A stretch of DNA of 64,000 nucleotides from AP-15 sp963737145 (GTDB lineage Bacteria > Pseudomonadota > Alphaproteobacteria > ATCC43930 > CGMCC-115725), in contig CAVTRO010000007.1 of assembly GCA_963737145.1 (NCBI GenBank), positions 62,001-126,000 on the forward strand. Direction: 5' to 3'. Under the pieces are notes generated by a model. The model was not told the DNA's origin, searched no databases, and was given only the letters and a program-made list of their open reading frames with translations. Positions 26,184-34,040 of the stretch are shown in pieces. Position 1 is the stretch's first letter, and each line of letters starts with the position of its first letter. A program made the position numbers and the translations under genes.

Positions 26184-26687
26184 ATGAAGCTCAACGAGAT
26201 CAGGGACAATCCCGGGGCGCATTACCGCGCCAAGCGGGTAGGGCGCGGCATCGGCTCGGGTAAGGGCAAGACCTCGGCGCGCGGCGGCAAGGGCCAGACC
26301 GCACGGACCGGCGTGGCATTGAACGGCTTTGAGGGCGGTCAGACGCCGTTGCATCGCCGGCTGCCGAAGCGCGGCTTCAACAACAAGATTTTCCGCAAGG
26401 ATTTCAAGATCGTCAATCTCGGACGCCTGCAGGCGGCGCTCGATAGTGGTAGACTGAAGCCCGATGGGACACTCGACGGCGCCGCGCTCGTCTCGTCGGG
26501 GCTGTTGCGGCGGCTCGGCGACGGCATCCGCCTGCTCGCCAAGGGCGAGCTGCGCACGGCGATTACGATCAAGGTAGCCGGCGCCTCCGAGGCGGCAATT
26601 GCCGCCGTCGAGAAGGCTGGAGGCAAGGTCATTCTTCCTGCCGGGCGTGCGAAGGATCAGGAGCCGGAGGACAGCGCCTCGGCCTAA
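26184..26687 (+). CDS. rplO: 50S ribosomal protein L15
   Basis: A 167-residue L15. MKLNEIRDNPGAHYRAKRVG, the Gly-rich GRGIGSGKGKTSARGGKGQT and FEGGQTPLHRRLPKRGF are family hallmarks. The C-terminus has about 12 extra acidic residues. It is a late-assembly protein; secY follows, as usual. Confidence 0.97.
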   Translation: MKLNEIRDNPGAHYRAKRVGRGIGSGKGKTSARGGKGQTARTGVALNGFEGGQTPLHRRLPKRGFNNKIFRKDFKIVNLGRLQAALDSGRLKPDGTLDGAALVSSGLLRRLGDGIRLLAKGELRTAITIKVAGASEAAIAAVEKAGGKVILPAGRAKDQEPEDSASA

Positions 26688-26730
26688 TCACGGCGGCGCG
26701 CCGCTCCGGGCTATGTGTGAGGAATGGTAA

Positions 26731-28074
26731 ATGGCGTCAGCCGCCGAACAACTCGCCTCCAGCATCAATTTCTCGGCCTTCTCCAAGGCCACCGAGCTCA
26801 AAAGCCGAATCTGGTTCACCCTCGGCGCCTTGGTCATCTACCGGCTCGGCACCTACATCCCGATCCCCGGGATAGACCCCGGGATCCTGCAGGAGGTGTT
26901 CTCGCGCAACGCCGGCGGCATTCTTGGCATGTTCGACATGTTCTCGGGCGGCGCGCTCGGGCGCATGACGATCTTTGCGTTGAACATCATGCCGTACATC
27001 TCGGCATCGATCATCATCCAGCTCTTGACTGCGGTGTCCCCGACCCTCGAAGCGTTGAAAAAGGAGGGCGAAAGCGGGCGCAAGAAGCTGAACCAGTACA
27101 CCCGCCTGGGCACCGTCCTGTTGGCGGCGGTCCAGTCCTACGGGATCGCCGTCGGGCTCGAAGGCATGCGCGCCGGGGCGCAATCGGCAGTGATCGATCC
27201 TGGTTTATTCTTCCGATTGGTTACCGTCGTGACGTTGACGAGCGGCACGGTTTTTCTGATGTGGCTCGGCGAGCAGATCACGGCGCGGGGCGTCGGCAAC
27301 GGCATCTCGCTGATCATCATGGCCGGGATCGTCGCAAACCTCCCGCATGCGCTCGCCTCCACACTCGAGCTCGGGCGAACCGGCGCGATCTCGACCGTCT
27401 TCATCATCATTTTTCTGGCGATGTCCGTGGCGGTCGTCGCGTTCATCGTCTTCATGGAACGCGCGCAGCGCCGCATCCTCGTGCAGTACCCAAAGCGCCA
27501 AATGGGCAACAAGATGTTCGGCGGCGACTCGTCCCACCTCCCGCTGAAGATCAACACCTCCGGCGTGATCCCGCCGATCTTCGCCTCCTCGCTGTTGCTG
27601 CTGCCGGCGACGGTGGCGAATTTCGAGGCCAACGGGCAGTTTGGCTGGATTAGCGAAATCACGGCCTACCTCGCACATGGCCGGCCGCTCTATATGACGC
27701 TCTATGTCGGCCTCATCGTCTTCTTCTGCTTCTTCTATACGGCGATCGTCTTCAACCCCGAGGAGACCGCGGACAATCTGCGGAAATATGGCGGGTTCAT
27801 TCCCGGGATCCGCCCCGGCAAGAACACCGCCGATTATCTGGACTACATCCTGACACGGCTGACCGTCGTCGGCGCTGCCTATCTGGCCGCGGTGTGCATT
27901 CTTCCCGAGATCCTGATCTCGGAATATTCGGTCCCGTTCTATTTCGGCGGAACGAGTTTGTTGATCGTCGTCAGCGTCACGATGGATACCGTGGCGCAGA
28001 TCCACTCGCACCTGCTCGCCCATCAATACGAAGGCCTGATCCGGAAAGCGAAATTGCGGGGGCGCCGCGGATGA
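26731..28074 (+). CDS. secY: Preprotein translocase subunit SecY
   Basis: A 447-residue SecY forming the protein-conducting channel with SecE (610..807) and SecG. Ten hydrophobic segments can be traced. The signature regions are LGTYIPIPGIDPGILQEVF near TM1 and plug, and MGNKMFGGDSSHLPLKIN in the large cytoplasmic loop that contacts the ribosome or SecA. The conserved Arg of the pore loop region and the C-terminal AHQYEGLIRKAKLRGRRG are present. The stop overlaps adk by four bases. Confidence 0.98.
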   Translation: MASAAEQLASSINFSAFSKATELKSRIWFTLGALVIYRLGTYIPIPGIDPGILQEVFSRNAGGILGMFDMFSGGALGRMTIFALNIMPYISASIIIQLLTAVSPTLEALKKEGESGRKKLNQYTRLGTVLLAAVQSYGIAVGLEGMRAGAQSAVIDPGLFFRLVTVVTLTSGTVFLMWLGEQITARGVGNGISLIIMAGIVANLPHALASTLELGRTGAISTVFIIIFLAMSVAVVAFIVFMERAQRRILVQYPKRQMGNKMFGGDSSHLPLKINTSGVIPPIFASSLLLLPATVANFEANGQFGWISEITAYLAHGRPLYMTLYVGLIVFFCFFYTAIVFNPEETADNLRKYGGFIPGIRPGKNTADYLDYILTRLTVVGAAYLAAVCILPEILISEYSVPFYFGGTSLLIVVSVTMDTVAQIHSHLLAHQYEGLIRKAKLRGRRG

Positions 28075-28715
28075 ACATCATCCTGCTCGGGCCGCCGGGC
28101 TCCGGGAAGGGCACCCAGGCGAAGCGGATCGAGCAGACCCACGGCATCGTCCAGCTATCCACCGGCGACATGCTGCGCGCGACGACCGACTCGGACACGG
28201 AGTTCGGGCGCCGCGTCAAAGCCATCATGGATTCCGGCCAGCTCGTGCCGGACGATATCATTGTCGAAATGATCGACCAGCGCATTCGGCAGCCTGATTG
28301 CGGCCGAGGCTTCATCCTCGACGGGTTCCCGCGCAATGTGCCGCAGGCGAAGGCGCTCCACGCAATGCTGGCCGAGCATAATCTGAAGCTCGACCATGTG
28401 ATCTTGCTCGATGTCGACGAGGCGGCGCTCATCGACCGGCTGTCGGGGCGGTTCACCTGTACTCAGTGCGGCGCGAGCTATCACGAGCGGTATAACCGGC
28501 CGAGCCGCGAGGGGATCTGCGACGTCTGCGGCAGCAGCGAATTCGTCTCCCGCGCTGATGACAGGCCCGAAGCGGTCAAGGCCCGCTTCGAGGTTTATCA
28601 TCGTCAGACCGCGCCGATCCTGCCCTATTATCGCGATCGCGGCATTCTGCGCCGGGTCGACGGCATGGCCGACATCGACACTGTGACGCGAGAGATCGAC
28701 AAAATTCTCCGCTGA
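28071..28715 (+). CDS. adk: Adenylate kinase, zinc-LID type
   Basis: A 214-residue long-form adenylate kinase (ATP + AMP to 2 ADP). The P-loop GPPGSGKGTQAKRI, the AMP-binding segment LSTGDMLR and DGFPRN are present. The LID (about residues 127-160) holds a four-cysteine zinc site, CTQC and CDVC. The start overlaps secY (ATGA). It is the last gene of the conserved cluster here. Confidence 0.98.
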   Translation: MNIILLGPPGSGKGTQAKRIEQTHGIVQLSTGDMLRATTDSDTEFGRRVKAIMDSGQLVPDDIIVEMIDQRIRQPDCGRGFILDGFPRNVPQAKALHAMLAEHNLKLDHVILLDVDEAALIDRLSGRFTCTQCGASYHERYNRPSREGICDVCGSSEFVSRADDRPEAVKARFEVYHRQTAPILPYYRDRGILRRVDGMADIDTVTREIDKILR

Positions 28716-28743
28716 GCCGCCAACGATTTTAAAGGGGATCGGA

Positions 28744-29814
28744 ATGATCGAACCTTACACCGCTGTGGGGTTGATCCCGAGCTTTTGGGGCATTCGCCGC
28801 CGCGAGGACATCGAGAAGAACCTGGAGCACTTGGAAAGCCTGACAAAGGCAGCGTTTTGGTTGTCCAATCTGGACATCCCGGTCCGCCTCGTCGCCATTC
28901 CCGAAGGTGCGCTGCAAGGGTTCAACGATGAGGTTCTCGACGTCGATCACGCCGAATTCGCGCGCAACTGCGCGATCGATATTCCCGGCCCGGAGACGGA
29001 GCGCCTCGGACGGCTCGCGCGAGAGTGGGGCGTTTTCATCATGGCGCAGGCCAAGGCGCGTCACGAAGACTGGCCCGATCGCTTCTTCAACATCGGCTTT
29101 GTCATCGATCCGGATGGCGCCGTGATCTTGAAGCATTACAAGATCTCGGCGCTCTTGCCGTGCGAGCGCTCGATCTCGCCGCACGATCTATTCGACTGGT
29201 GGGTCGAGAAGTACGGCCGCACCCTACAGGCGTTCTGGCCGGTCGCCGACACCGCGATCGGGCGGCTCGGAATTATGATGGCGATGGAGGGCAACTACCC
29301 CGAGAACGGCCGTGGCCTCGCCCTCAACGGCGCCGAGGTGGTCTATCGCGCCTCGCTCCCCGCGCCGTTCGCGCAGAATGATTTTTTCGAGATCTCAAAC
29401 CGAGCGCGGGCCCTCGAAAACAACATGTACGTCGTCGCGCCCAATATCAGCGGATATTACCTTTATCCTGACAGCGAGCACCCAATTGATGCGGTAGGCG
29501 GACAGTCGATGATCGTGGATCACCGGGGCGCCATCGTCGGCAAACAGCTCTTTTCCAACGGCTCAACATTCGTTGCCGGTGTCATCAATATCGAGGCGCT
29601 GCGGCATCACCGCCAGTCGGCGCAGGTGACCAATTGGCCCAAGGATATCCGCGCCGAGCTGGCCCAGATCGTCTACGAGCAGCCGATCTACCCGAAAAAT
29701 CTCTATCTCGACAAAATCCCGGGCCGGCATGCCGAATACAAGCGCGAGGTGATCGACCAGCAGGTCCGGCTGATGCAGGAGCGCGGCATCTGGAAGCCGC
29801 CGGCAAGTGGTTGA
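28744..29814 (+). CDS. Nitrilase-fold carbon–nitrogen hydrolase homologue lacking the catalytic Cys
   Basis: A 356-residue member of the CN-hydrolase superfamily. The proton-acceptor Glu54 (PEGALQGF) and a Lys in HYKISALLPCE (Lys130 or Lys133) fit the Glu-Lys-Cys triad. At the nucleophile elbow, however, the sequence is GIMMAMEGNYPE, so the position six residues before the conserved Pro-Glu is Ala180, not Cys. Hydrolysis by the usual thioester route should be impossible. The frame is intact and long, so decay is not evident; a binding role or a divergent chemistry is possible. It starts 28 bases after adk, where rpsM is expected. Confidence 0.85.
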   Translation: MIEPYTAVGLIPSFWGIRRREDIEKNLEHLESLTKAAFWLSNLDIPVRLVAIPEGALQGFNDEVLDVDHAEFARNCAIDIPGPETERLGRLAREWGVFIMAQAKARHEDWPDRFFNIGFVIDPDGAVILKHYKISALLPCERSISPHDLFDWWVEKYGRTLQAFWPVADTAIGRLGIMMAMEGNYPENGRGLALNGAEVVYRASLPAPFAQNDFFEISNRARALENNMYVVAPNISGYYLYPDSEHPIDAVGGQSMIVDHRGAIVGKQLFSNGSTFVAGVINIEALRHHRQSAQVTNWPKDIRAELAQIVYEQPIYPKNLYLDKIPGRHAEYKREVIDQQVRLMQERGIWKPPASG

Positions 29815-29872
29815 AGGGGGGGAATGGCTATGGAAGGAGAAAAAACCTGGTCAGAATAGCGGGGCTTGAGGC

Positions 29873-30307
29873 TTATGAGCTCGGCTGATCGGGTGCGGTC
29901 GGCACCTCCGCTGCTGCGGAGAGATACTTGCCCCCTCTGCCTTGTGGGAGGAGGACCTTTTTTGCTTCAATGAGCGCGCTGAGACTGTTCGATACCGACT
30001 GTTCGCCGATGCCTTCCGTGGCGAGCAGATTTATGATCTCGCCTCGCGAGAGACCTTGAGGGTGCTCGGTTATTGTTTTCAACACAGTTTGCTGGACAAA
30101 GCCGCGCGGGTGTCTGTCTCCTCTTCGCGGGCTGGATGGCGAGAGCCGGTGTGATGATGACTGTGGTTCGTCCGTGAAGTAGCGGGTGATGCGGGCCAGC
30201 CTGCTGTTGATTTCGGAGAGCTCGGTTTCGAGTTCCTGCTTGCGTGAGGTAAGGCGTTCTTGTTCTGCCTTGAGCGCAGTGTCGATATCGAGGTGCGTTT
30301 GGGCCAT
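29873..30307 (-). CDS. Coiled-coil/winged-helix-like protein of unknown function
   Basis: A 144-residue protein. Residues 1-45 are strongly helical (DTALKAEQERLTSRKQELET, ELSEINSRLARI) and look like a coiled coil; a basic linker follows. The C-terminal 70 residues (VLKTITEHPQGLSRGEIINL, EQSVSNSLSALIEAKKVLL) resemble a small winged helix. The start at 30307 (MAQTHLD) is chosen for its ideal GGAGG five bases upstream; an upstream ATG at 30397 would add 30 residues without a good site. A DNA-binding regulator is a guess. Confidence 0.65.
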   Translation of the reverse strand: MAQTHLDIDTALKAEQERLTSRKQELETELSEINSRLARITRYFTDEPQSSSHRLSPSSPRRGDRHPRGFVQQTVLKTITEHPQGLSRGEIINLLATEGIGEQSVSNSLSALIEAKKVLLPQGRGGKYLSAAAEVPTAPDQPSS

Positions 30308-30441
30308 CTGTGCCTCCATTGTTGTATCTGCACAGCATACCATGGCCGGCTTGGTCGCTGCTTCGACTATGGCTCCCTCCACATCTGAGTTCCGCACGGC
30401 ATTATGTGCTAGGCTGGCGCACGCGCGGGGGTGTGGGACAG

Positions 30442-31209
30442 ATGAGTATGATTGAAAAAACCCGGATCGCCTTGGGCGGGAAGACCCTTTACGGCGCGAG
30501 GGTCGGCATCCTGATGCTGGAGACGCGGTTCCCGCGCATTCCCGGCGACATGGGAAATGCCGAGACCTGGCCGTTTCCGGTCCTTTACAAAGTCGTGCCC
30601 GGCGCCTCGCCGCGACGCGTCGTCCGCGAAAGGGCCGAAGGTCTGGTCGATCAGTTCCTCGCCGCCGCCGAGGAGCTCGTGCGCCTGGGCGCCGACGGCA
30701 TTACGACGACCTGCGGATTTCTGTCGCTCTACCAGCGCGACCTTGCCGCCCATGTCGGCGTACCGGTCGCGACTTCCAGCTTGATGCAGATCCCGTTCAT
30801 CGAACGTATGCTGCCGCCCGGTAAGCGAGCTGGCATTCTGACGGTCAGCGCCGCGAACCTCACCGGGGAGCATTTGAGCGCTGCGGGCGCCGATCCGGCG
30901 ACGCCGGTCGTCGGCACCGATGACGGCAGTGAGTTCAGCCGTGTCATGCTCAATGACGAGGAGCGGCTCGATGTCGCCGCGGCCGAGCGCGACATACAGG
31001 CGGCCGGCGACCGGCTCGTCGCAAGCCACGACGGCATTGGCGCGGTGCTCCTCGAATGCACCAATTTGGTGCCCTATGCGCGCGCCTTGTCGCAGCGCTT
31101 GCGTCTCCCGGTTTTCAGTATCTACACTTTCGTGACGTGGTTCCACTCCGGTCTGATACCGCGTGAATTCGGCCGTCCTCGAGGATCGGGAGTTGCCCAT
31201 GACCTCTAG
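30442..31209 (+). CDS. Asp/Glu racemase-superfamily protein
   Basis: A 255-residue protein of the aspartate/glutamate/hydantoin racemase fold. Two Cys in the expected half-sites, GADGITTTCGFLSLYQ and VLLECTNLVPYA, would be the paired acid/base residues. VPVATSSLMQIPFIER and AGILTVSAANLTGEHL fit the superfamily. Substrate cannot be assigned; arylmalonate-type and maleate isomerase relatives share the fold. ATG at 30442 is preceded by GGGACAG; the next gene overlaps its end by 11 bases. Confidence 0.8.
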   Translation: MSMIEKTRIALGGKTLYGARVGILMLETRFPRIPGDMGNAETWPFPVLYKVVPGASPRRVVRERAEGLVDQFLAAAEELVRLGADGITTTCGFLSLYQRDLAAHVGVPVATSSLMQIPFIERMLPPGKRAGILTVSAANLTGEHLSAAGADPATPVVGTDDGSEFSRVMLNDEERLDVAAAERDIQAAGDRLVASHDGIGAVLLECTNLVPYARALSQRLRLPVFSIYTFVTWFHSGLIPREFGRPRGSGVAHDL

Positions 31210-31549
31210 CAACTGTCGCCACTCCCTGCCTGCTGCCGGTGCCGCTCTCAGTTGCCTGCTGCTGACGGTTTGCGCCGGGCAGACTCCAACAGCAACAAAT
31301 TGGGTCAAGGCGGGGGCAGACGATCAGACGATCGCCCGCGAACTTGCCGACTGCAATGCGCAGGCCAATGCGGCGCTCGCCAGCGAGCAAGGCGTCAACG
31401 CCGACATTAATGCGACACTCGGGCGAAACTGGCAACTCGGCGGAACACAGGCGATCGAAGCACAGTCGATGCGCCGGCAGGCCGGCGGCTATGCCGACCA
31501 GGTCCTCAACAACTGCATGCGCGCCAAAGGGTTCAGCAGAGAAGGCTGA
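31199..31549 (+). CDS. Small exported or lipoprotein-like protein, unknown function
   Basis: A 116-residue protein. The start (MTSSNCRHSLPAAGAALSCL) leads into a hydrophobic stretch ending LLLTVCAGQ, which could be a secretion signal with an imperfect lipobox Cys. The remainder holds DDQTIARELADCNAQANAAL and YADQVLNNCMRAKGFSREG, a pattern with two Cys seen in small periplasmic proteins. An upstream ATG at 31163 would overlap more of the racemase-like gene. No function is recognised. Confidence 0.6.
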   Translation: MTSSNCRHSLPAAGAALSCLLLTVCAGQTPTATNWVKAGADDQTIARELADCNAQANAALASEQGVNADINATLGRNWQLGGTQAIEAQSMRRQAGGYADQVLNNCMRAKGFSREG

Positions 31550-31927
31550 TCAGGGCCAGCCCCAGGGGCCCATGTCCCAGTCGCTCTGGTACATCAGGGC
31601 GGTCATCTGGGCTTCATCGGCGAGCTGCTTGGCGAACATCTCTTGCCGATATGCCGCCCAGTTCTGCTGGGTGCCGAAATAGACGCATCGGCAAACCAGC
31701 GGATCGGCGTACAGGTATACCGGCTGACCGTTCACGACGCGGGTGACGAATTTGTTAGGCGGCAGGCTGCGCATCGCCGCCAGTCGCCGCGGGTTGTCTG
31801 CGATCCTGATCTGGAAACCCGCAGCGGCGAGAAGGTCTTCCTTTTGTCCGACCAGCTGCTGTTGACTGGCGCAGCCGGCAACAGCCAGCAAACCTGTTAA
31901 GGCAAAAAAGGCGATCAGCTTTTTCAT
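31550..31927 (-). CDS. Small lipoprotein, unknown function
   Basis: A 125-residue protein with a clear lipoprotein signal: MKKLIAFFALTGLLAVAGCA, with Cys19 in the lipobox VAGC. The mature part (GFQIRIADNPRRLAAMRSLP, PLVCRCVYFGTQQNWAAYRQ) ends in a Trp-rich tail. It is convergent with the preceding gene, the two stops being directly adjacent. It is probably membrane-anchored; its role is unknown. Confidence 0.75.
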   Translation of the reverse strand: MKKLIAFFALTGLLAVAGCASQQQLVGQKEDLLAAAGFQIRIADNPRRLAAMRSLPPNKFVTRVVNGQPVYLYADPLVCRCVYFGTQQNWAAYRQEMFAKQLADEAQMTALMYQSDWDMGPWGWP

Positions 31928-31978
31928 GGCGACATCCCCGATAGAAATCGGAGCGCCGACGCAACCGGCCAGACGCCG

Positions 31979-33240
31979 CTACAGGTCGAGCCCGTAAATC
32001 GCGCGGAGCTCGCGAACCCCGCGCAGCCGATGGTGGCCGAGAGGCTGCAGCCCATTGCAGCGGCCGGCCGCTGCGGCAAATTCGGCCGAGACCAGCACCT
32101 TGCGTCCCAATGGCTCGCACAGCGTCTCAATGCGCGCCGCCTCGTTGACGGCCGGCCCGATCACCGTGAAATCGAGGCGATCGGCGGCGCCGACATTGCC
32201 GTACAGGACTTCCCCGATATGCAGCGCGAGGTCGACCTCGGCGCACCGGCTTCGACGCCTCCGCCCGCGCGCGGTTGACCCGGTCCAGCGCGTGCATTGC
32301 CTCCCTTGCGGCATCGATCGCATTGCGGCAGGTCTCGGCTTGCGTCTCCGCCAGCAGCGGAAAGATCGCGAGCATGCCATCGCCCATGAATTTCAATACC
32401 TGTCCGCCGCGCGAACGCAGGGGGGCGGTCAGCGTCTCGAACACCTCGTCGAGCAGCTCGATGACCTCCGGCCCCGCAGTGCTGTCGGCGAGCGTCGTGA
32501 AACCCCGGATGTCGGCGAACCAGAGCGCGGCGCGGATGCTCTCGACGGAACCGCGCTCCACCGCCCCGGCATGGACCCGCCGTCCGGCGTCGCCGCCGAG
32601 ATAGGCTTCGAGGAGCCCCGAAGCGATCGTGTGGCCGGCATGCGCCATCATCGCGAGCGACAGGGCCGGCAGTACGGCCCGCAGCAAGGTGAGGTCATCC
32701 TCGCTGAAACCCTCTCGGCGGTCGGTCGTAAAAGAATAGGCGATGCCGGTTCCGCGCGAGGCGTCGCCCTCCGGCCCGAAACGGACGATTTCGGCGAAGT
32801 AGTCGGTGCCGCCGGCGCCGGCGAGCTCTTCGAGCACCGGAAAATCGAGGTGCGCCTCGGGCCCGCGCAGACGCCGACGCAAGTGCAGCCAAGGATCTGC
32901 GTGTCCGGCGTGGGCTTGCGCTTGGGCAACGAGATAGGCAAACGGGCTCGTCAGCCAAACTCTACGATGCTCATTGCCGCGTTCGAACTGCAAAGGCTCG
33001 ATAGCATTGAGATCGCGGCGCCAGAGTATAGCTGTAGCCGCCCCATTGCGGATGCAATGTCCGCATTGCCGCCGAGGCGCGCCACAGCGGAACCCCGGCG
33101 AGAGCGAGGCGCTGGCAGAAGCCGTCGAACAGTTCGGCAGCGGCGGTGCCGAGCAATCCCTGTCGCACCGCCCAGACGTGCAGCTCGATGATGCGCTGCC
33201 CGAGCGGGGCGTCAAAGCTGATCGGCCGCGGCTCGGACAT
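31979..33240 (-). CDS. Class III adenylate/guanylate cyclase, with two one-base frame disruptions
   Basis: An N-terminal sensory half (MSEPRPISFDAPLGQRIIEL … HPQWGGYSYTL) continues as LNAIEPLQFERGNEHRRVWL, then a class III cyclase domain. Metal Asp residues lie in ALWFADIRGFTTLADS and VLKFMGDGMLAIF, and the transition-state Asn/Arg in GPAVNEAARIE. Three frames are needed, switching near 33020 and 32260; each switch equals one extra base, and the span minus two bases is 420 codons. It starts four bases after the DsbA-family gene, so the two are probably co-transcribed. Confidence 0.85.
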
Positions 33241-33244
33241 CGAG

Positions 33245-33865
33245 CTAAGCGCGGCGCCGCGCGCCGGCCTTTTCCATCAGCTGCTCCAGCACCTCGTAGG
33301 GCTGCGCGCCGACGACGCCGTAGCGGGCGGCGACGAAGGTCGGGACCCCGGTCACGCCCCATTGGCGCGATTTCGCCCAATCGGCGTCGACCGCGTCCTT
33401 GAAGCGGCGCTCGGCCAGGACTTGGCGTGCTTCCTCTGCCGGCAGACCGACGGATTGCGCGATTTCGACCAAAATCTCGGGGTCGCCGATATTGCGCGCA
33501 TCGACAAAATAGGCCCGGTAGAGCGCGTCGTGGATGGCCTCGCCGCCCGGCTGGGTATCGGCCCATTTGCCGAGCTCCTGCGCCAGCCGGCTGTTGTAGG
33601 TGTGGGTGCGCCGGCCATAAGGCAGCCCCTCGGCGTCCATCAGCCCCTTCATGCGCTGATACATCGCCTCGGGATCGACATTTCGCCCGGCATAGAGCTC
33701 CGCCATCGAGCGGCCTTCCGCAGGGGTTTCCGGATGCAACGGGAAATGCACCAGGACAGTGTCGACATCGAACGTCTGCTTCAGTTTTTCAATACGCACG
33801 GTACTGAGATAGCACCAGGGTCAGACGTAGTCGGTGAAGATCTCCAGTTTGATCGGCTCGTCCAT
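33245..33865 (-). CDS. DsbA-family thiol oxidoreductase with in-frame UGA at the active site (probable selenoprotein, U-P-W-C)
   Basis: Reading from ATG at 33865 (behind AGGAGA), MDEPIKLEIFTDYV is followed by TGA (33821..33823) and then PWCYLSTVRIEKLKQ to the stop at 33245. DsbA/FrnE-type proteins have DxVCPWC here, so the TGA replaces precisely the first, nucleophilic Cys. The rest is a full thioredoxin-fold DSBA domain with helical insert and the cis-Pro motif GVTGVPTF, 206 residues in all and otherwise open. A SECIS-like hairpin lies 14-32 bases downstream. Alternatives are a substitution error or a truncated pseudogene starting at GTG 33799. Role: a redox enzyme with a selenolate nucleophile (inference). 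Confidence 0.8.
33789..33807 (-). promoter_or_regulatory. Candidate bacterial SECIS hairpin
   Basis: On the coding strand, TCAGTAC (33807..33801), loop CGTGC and GTATTGA (33795..33789) form a 7-pair stem with one G·U. The stem begins 14 bases after the UGA and the apical loop lies 21-25 bases after it, with G as the second loop base followed by U. Known bacterial SECIS elements have a loop 16-37 bases from the UGA with a G among the first loop bases, so the fit is good. A second hairpin (GGTGCT/AGTACC) closer to the UGA competes with it. Confidence 0.6.
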
Positions 33866-33898
33866 CTGCTGGTTCTCCTAGGTTGCCAGTTTCGATCG

Positions 33899-33970
33899 TC
33901 AATCCCGCGAAAGCGGGCGAAGTCCAGAGCGGAAGACCGGGCCTAGATCCGCTGCACCCTGGACTCCTCG
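33899..33970. repeat. REP-like palindromic element
   Basis: TCCCGCGAAAGCGGGCGAAG and, inverted about 40 bases later, a diverged CTCGCTTTCGCAGCC copy with a matched GTCCAG/CTGGAC pair. The core CCCGCGAAAGCGGG is shared with the elements at about 8066 and 56448. It lies between the DsbA-family gene and the SDR gene, both on the - strand. Confidence 0.65.
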
Positions 33971-34040
33971 CTTTCGCAGCCGGACCGACCTTCGTGAGGT
34001 GCCGCAATGAGGTCAGCGTGATCCCGGTACCAAGCGGTCA

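Noticed and set aside
28744..29814. A second selenocysteine candidate in the nitrilase-like gene
   Set aside because: The missing Cys is an Ala codon (GCG at 29281), not TGA, so it is a substitution and not a Sec site.
33805..33817. Hairpin GGTGCT/AGTACC immediately after the UGA as the SECIS element
   Set aside because: Its loop (ATCTC) has no G and lies only 11-15 bases after the UGA, nearer than known bacterial SECIS loops. The 33789..33807 hairpin fits better.
33821..33823. UGA read as Trp (alternative genetic code)
   Set aside because: UGA ends many intact genes in the window (for example rpsJ and secY), and the tRNA-Trp here has anticodon CCA. Trp at the DsbA nucleophile position would also make no sense.
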